From: CBDHFN01 sp965262605
GTDB lineage: Bacteria > Pseudomonadota > Alphaproteobacteria > JASGCL01
Direction of reading: 5' to 3'
Assembly: GCA_965262605.1 (NCBI GenBank)
Contig: CBDHFN010000003.1
Location: 248,001 to 312,000 of the forward strand
Length of the DNA: 64,000 bases
The notes beneath the pieces were generated by a model. That model was not told the DNA's origin and ran no database searches. It saw only the letters and a list, made by a program, of their open reading frames with translations. The translations under genes and the position numbers were made by a program. Positions 62,938 through 64,000 of this stretch are shown here, piece after piece (position 1 is the first letter of the stretch; the number at the start of each line of letters is the position of its first letter).

Positions 62938-64000
62938 ATGGAATTTTTAACGCCCTATAACCTAATTTTTCCAGAATCTGTTTTGATATTAACCAGTTTT
63001 ATCTTAATTTTAGAAGGGGTTTTTCTTAAAAAAATACCCCATTTATTCGTGTTCACGCTTGGCGTATTGCTGGCTTTATTGCTGATAATTAAGGATTTTC
63101 CAGAAAATTCGGTGGCGTTATTTGACAAAATGATTGTCGTTAATCAATTTACGCAATTTTCTAAAATAATCATAATTTTAAGCGCATGGGGCAGCATGAT
63201 TTTGGCGGGAAAATGGCTAAAAGACCGCAATTTATACCAAAGTGAATTATATATATTAGTCATGCTTTCCTTGGTTGGTATGTTATTCATGGTAAGCGCT
63301 TCGCATTTATTAAGCCTTTATTTAGGCTTAGAATTAATGAGTTTGGCTTTATATGTTTTAGCCGCCTTTGAAACAAAAAATCCAAAATCTGCCGAATCAG
63401 GGTTGAAATATTTCATCACGGGTTCGCTTTCTTCGTGTATTTTATTATATGGCATTAGTATAATTTATGGCTTTGCCGGCAGCATGTATTTTGATGTGAT
63501 TGGCGAACAATTTTTAAGCCAAATTAACATAAATATTGGCGTTTTAGTGGGTTTAGTCTTGGTAATTATTGGTTTGGCATTTAAAATTTCTGCTGTGCCA
63601 TTTCATCAATGGACGCCAGATGTTTATGTGGGTGCGCCTACGCCGATTACCAGTCTTTTTGCAACCGCCGCGAAGGTGGCATCCTTAGTTATTTTAATCC
63701 GCGTGCTTTATGTGCCATTGGTAGCTTTTTCCGAAACTTGGAAAATTTTATTGCAAATTATGGCAGGGCTTTCCATGTTATGGGGTGCATATGCGGCATT
63801 ATCCCAAGATAATTTAAAACGCATTATGGCTTATAGCTCCATTACGAATATTGGTTATTTGCTTGGGGTTTTAAGCACAACTACAACCGAGAGTATTTCA
63901 TCAGTATTGATATTTTTGGTGATTTATGTTATTATGAATTTGGGCATGTTTGCCAGCTTTACTTTGTTGAAAATTAACGGCGAATATGTTGAAAATATCA
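62938..64000 (+). CDS. nuoN: NADH-quinone oxidoreductase subunit N (3' end outside window)
   Basis: The visible 354 residues begin MEFLTPYNLIFPESVLIL one base after the nuoM stop, with no in-frame stop before the window ends. Family landmarks are LYLGLELMSLALYVLAAFE (key Glu), KYFITGSLSSCILLYG, KISAVPFHQWTPDVYVGAPTPITSLFATAAKVASL and MAYSSITNIGYLL. Start and reading frame are clear; only the C-terminus is missing. It is the third proton-pump subunit of the nuoLMN block. Confidence 0.95.
   Translation, partial: MEFLTPYNLIFPESVLILTSFILILEGVFLKKIPHLFVFTLGVLLALLLIIKDFPENSVALFDKMIVVNQFTQFSKIIIILSAWGSMILAGKWLKDRNLYQSELYILVMLSLVGMLFMVSASHLLSLYLGLELMSLALYVLAAFETKNPKSAESGLKYFITGSLSSCILLYGISIIYGFAGSMYFDVIGEQFLSQININIGVLVGLVLVIIGLAFKISAVPFHQWTPDVYVGAPTPITSLFATAAKVASLVILIRVLYVPLVAFSETWKILLQIMAGLSMLWGAYAALSQDNLKRIMAYSSITNIGYLLGVLSTTTTESISSVLIFLVIYVIMNLGMFASFTLLKINGEYVENI

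Overview
The window is AT-rich chromosomal DNA from an alphaproteobacterium using the standard bacterial code (all three stops end real genes). Class-level support: the UPF0262/low-MW phosphatase pair, AddA, DNAP-type HolB, homospermidine synthase, a ScfR-like regulator, a separate nuoLMN block, a Rhodospirillales-like flagellin and an Irr-type operator. I cannot name a genus. Genes are dense and mostly housekeeping; a ParB C-terminus opens the window and an incomplete nuoN closes it.

Layout. 0-4.6 kb: parB, mutM, folE, an ABC exporter and two unrecognised minus-strand genes. 4.8-13.9 kb: ppdK, a 600-bp repeat block, coaX-holB, UPF0262-phosphatase, a degenerate acyl-CoA-synthetase-like gene, tRNA-Gln and a class III aminotransferase. 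14-24 kb: orphan pstS, gap, a repeat-rich and very AT-rich gap (16.2-17.5 kb) with DnaA-box-like sites, gatCA, aspC-cysS, an outer-membrane protein and xerC. 24-34 kb: xsc, ybgC, addA, murE, obgE and two membrane proteins. 34-48 kb: a nucleobase permease, an RsbW-like/ScfR pair, hemW, hss, glnD, a zinc-ribbon gene, catalase, SRP RNA, dnaX-ybaB and meaB. 49-64 kb: flagellin with a coupled downstream gene, ccmCD, a three-gene sugar-nucleotide operon, nrdA, a SoeB-like ferredoxin and nuoLMN.

How the genes fit together. Xsc (sulfoacetaldehyde to acetyl phosphate plus sulfite), a class III aminotransferase that could be taurine:pyruvate aminotransferase, and a SoeB-like iron-sulfur protein suggest a dispersed organosulfonate (taurine) catabolic route. 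The flagellin gene, its coupled partner and the nearby epimerase operon could serve flagellin glycosylation.

The most unusual content is non-coding. A family of short elements folds on paper as a closing stem holding two hairpins. The arms differ in sequence between copies but stay complementary within each copy (16.2-17.4 kb, 11.1 kb, 44.05 kb). A related block at 7.5-8.1 kb has a conserved 48-nt core between inverted micro-repeat arms that change together. One such element sits inside the loop of a larger palindrome at 11.1 kb, whose uninterrupted counterpart is at 56.1 kb.

Ten single-base frameshifts affect five otherwise well-conserved genes (NCS2 permease, glnD, zinc-ribbon gene, catalase, dnaX), all between 34.3 and 46.9 kb and most in short homopolymers. 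Sequence error is the leading explanation, but genuine decay is not excluded.
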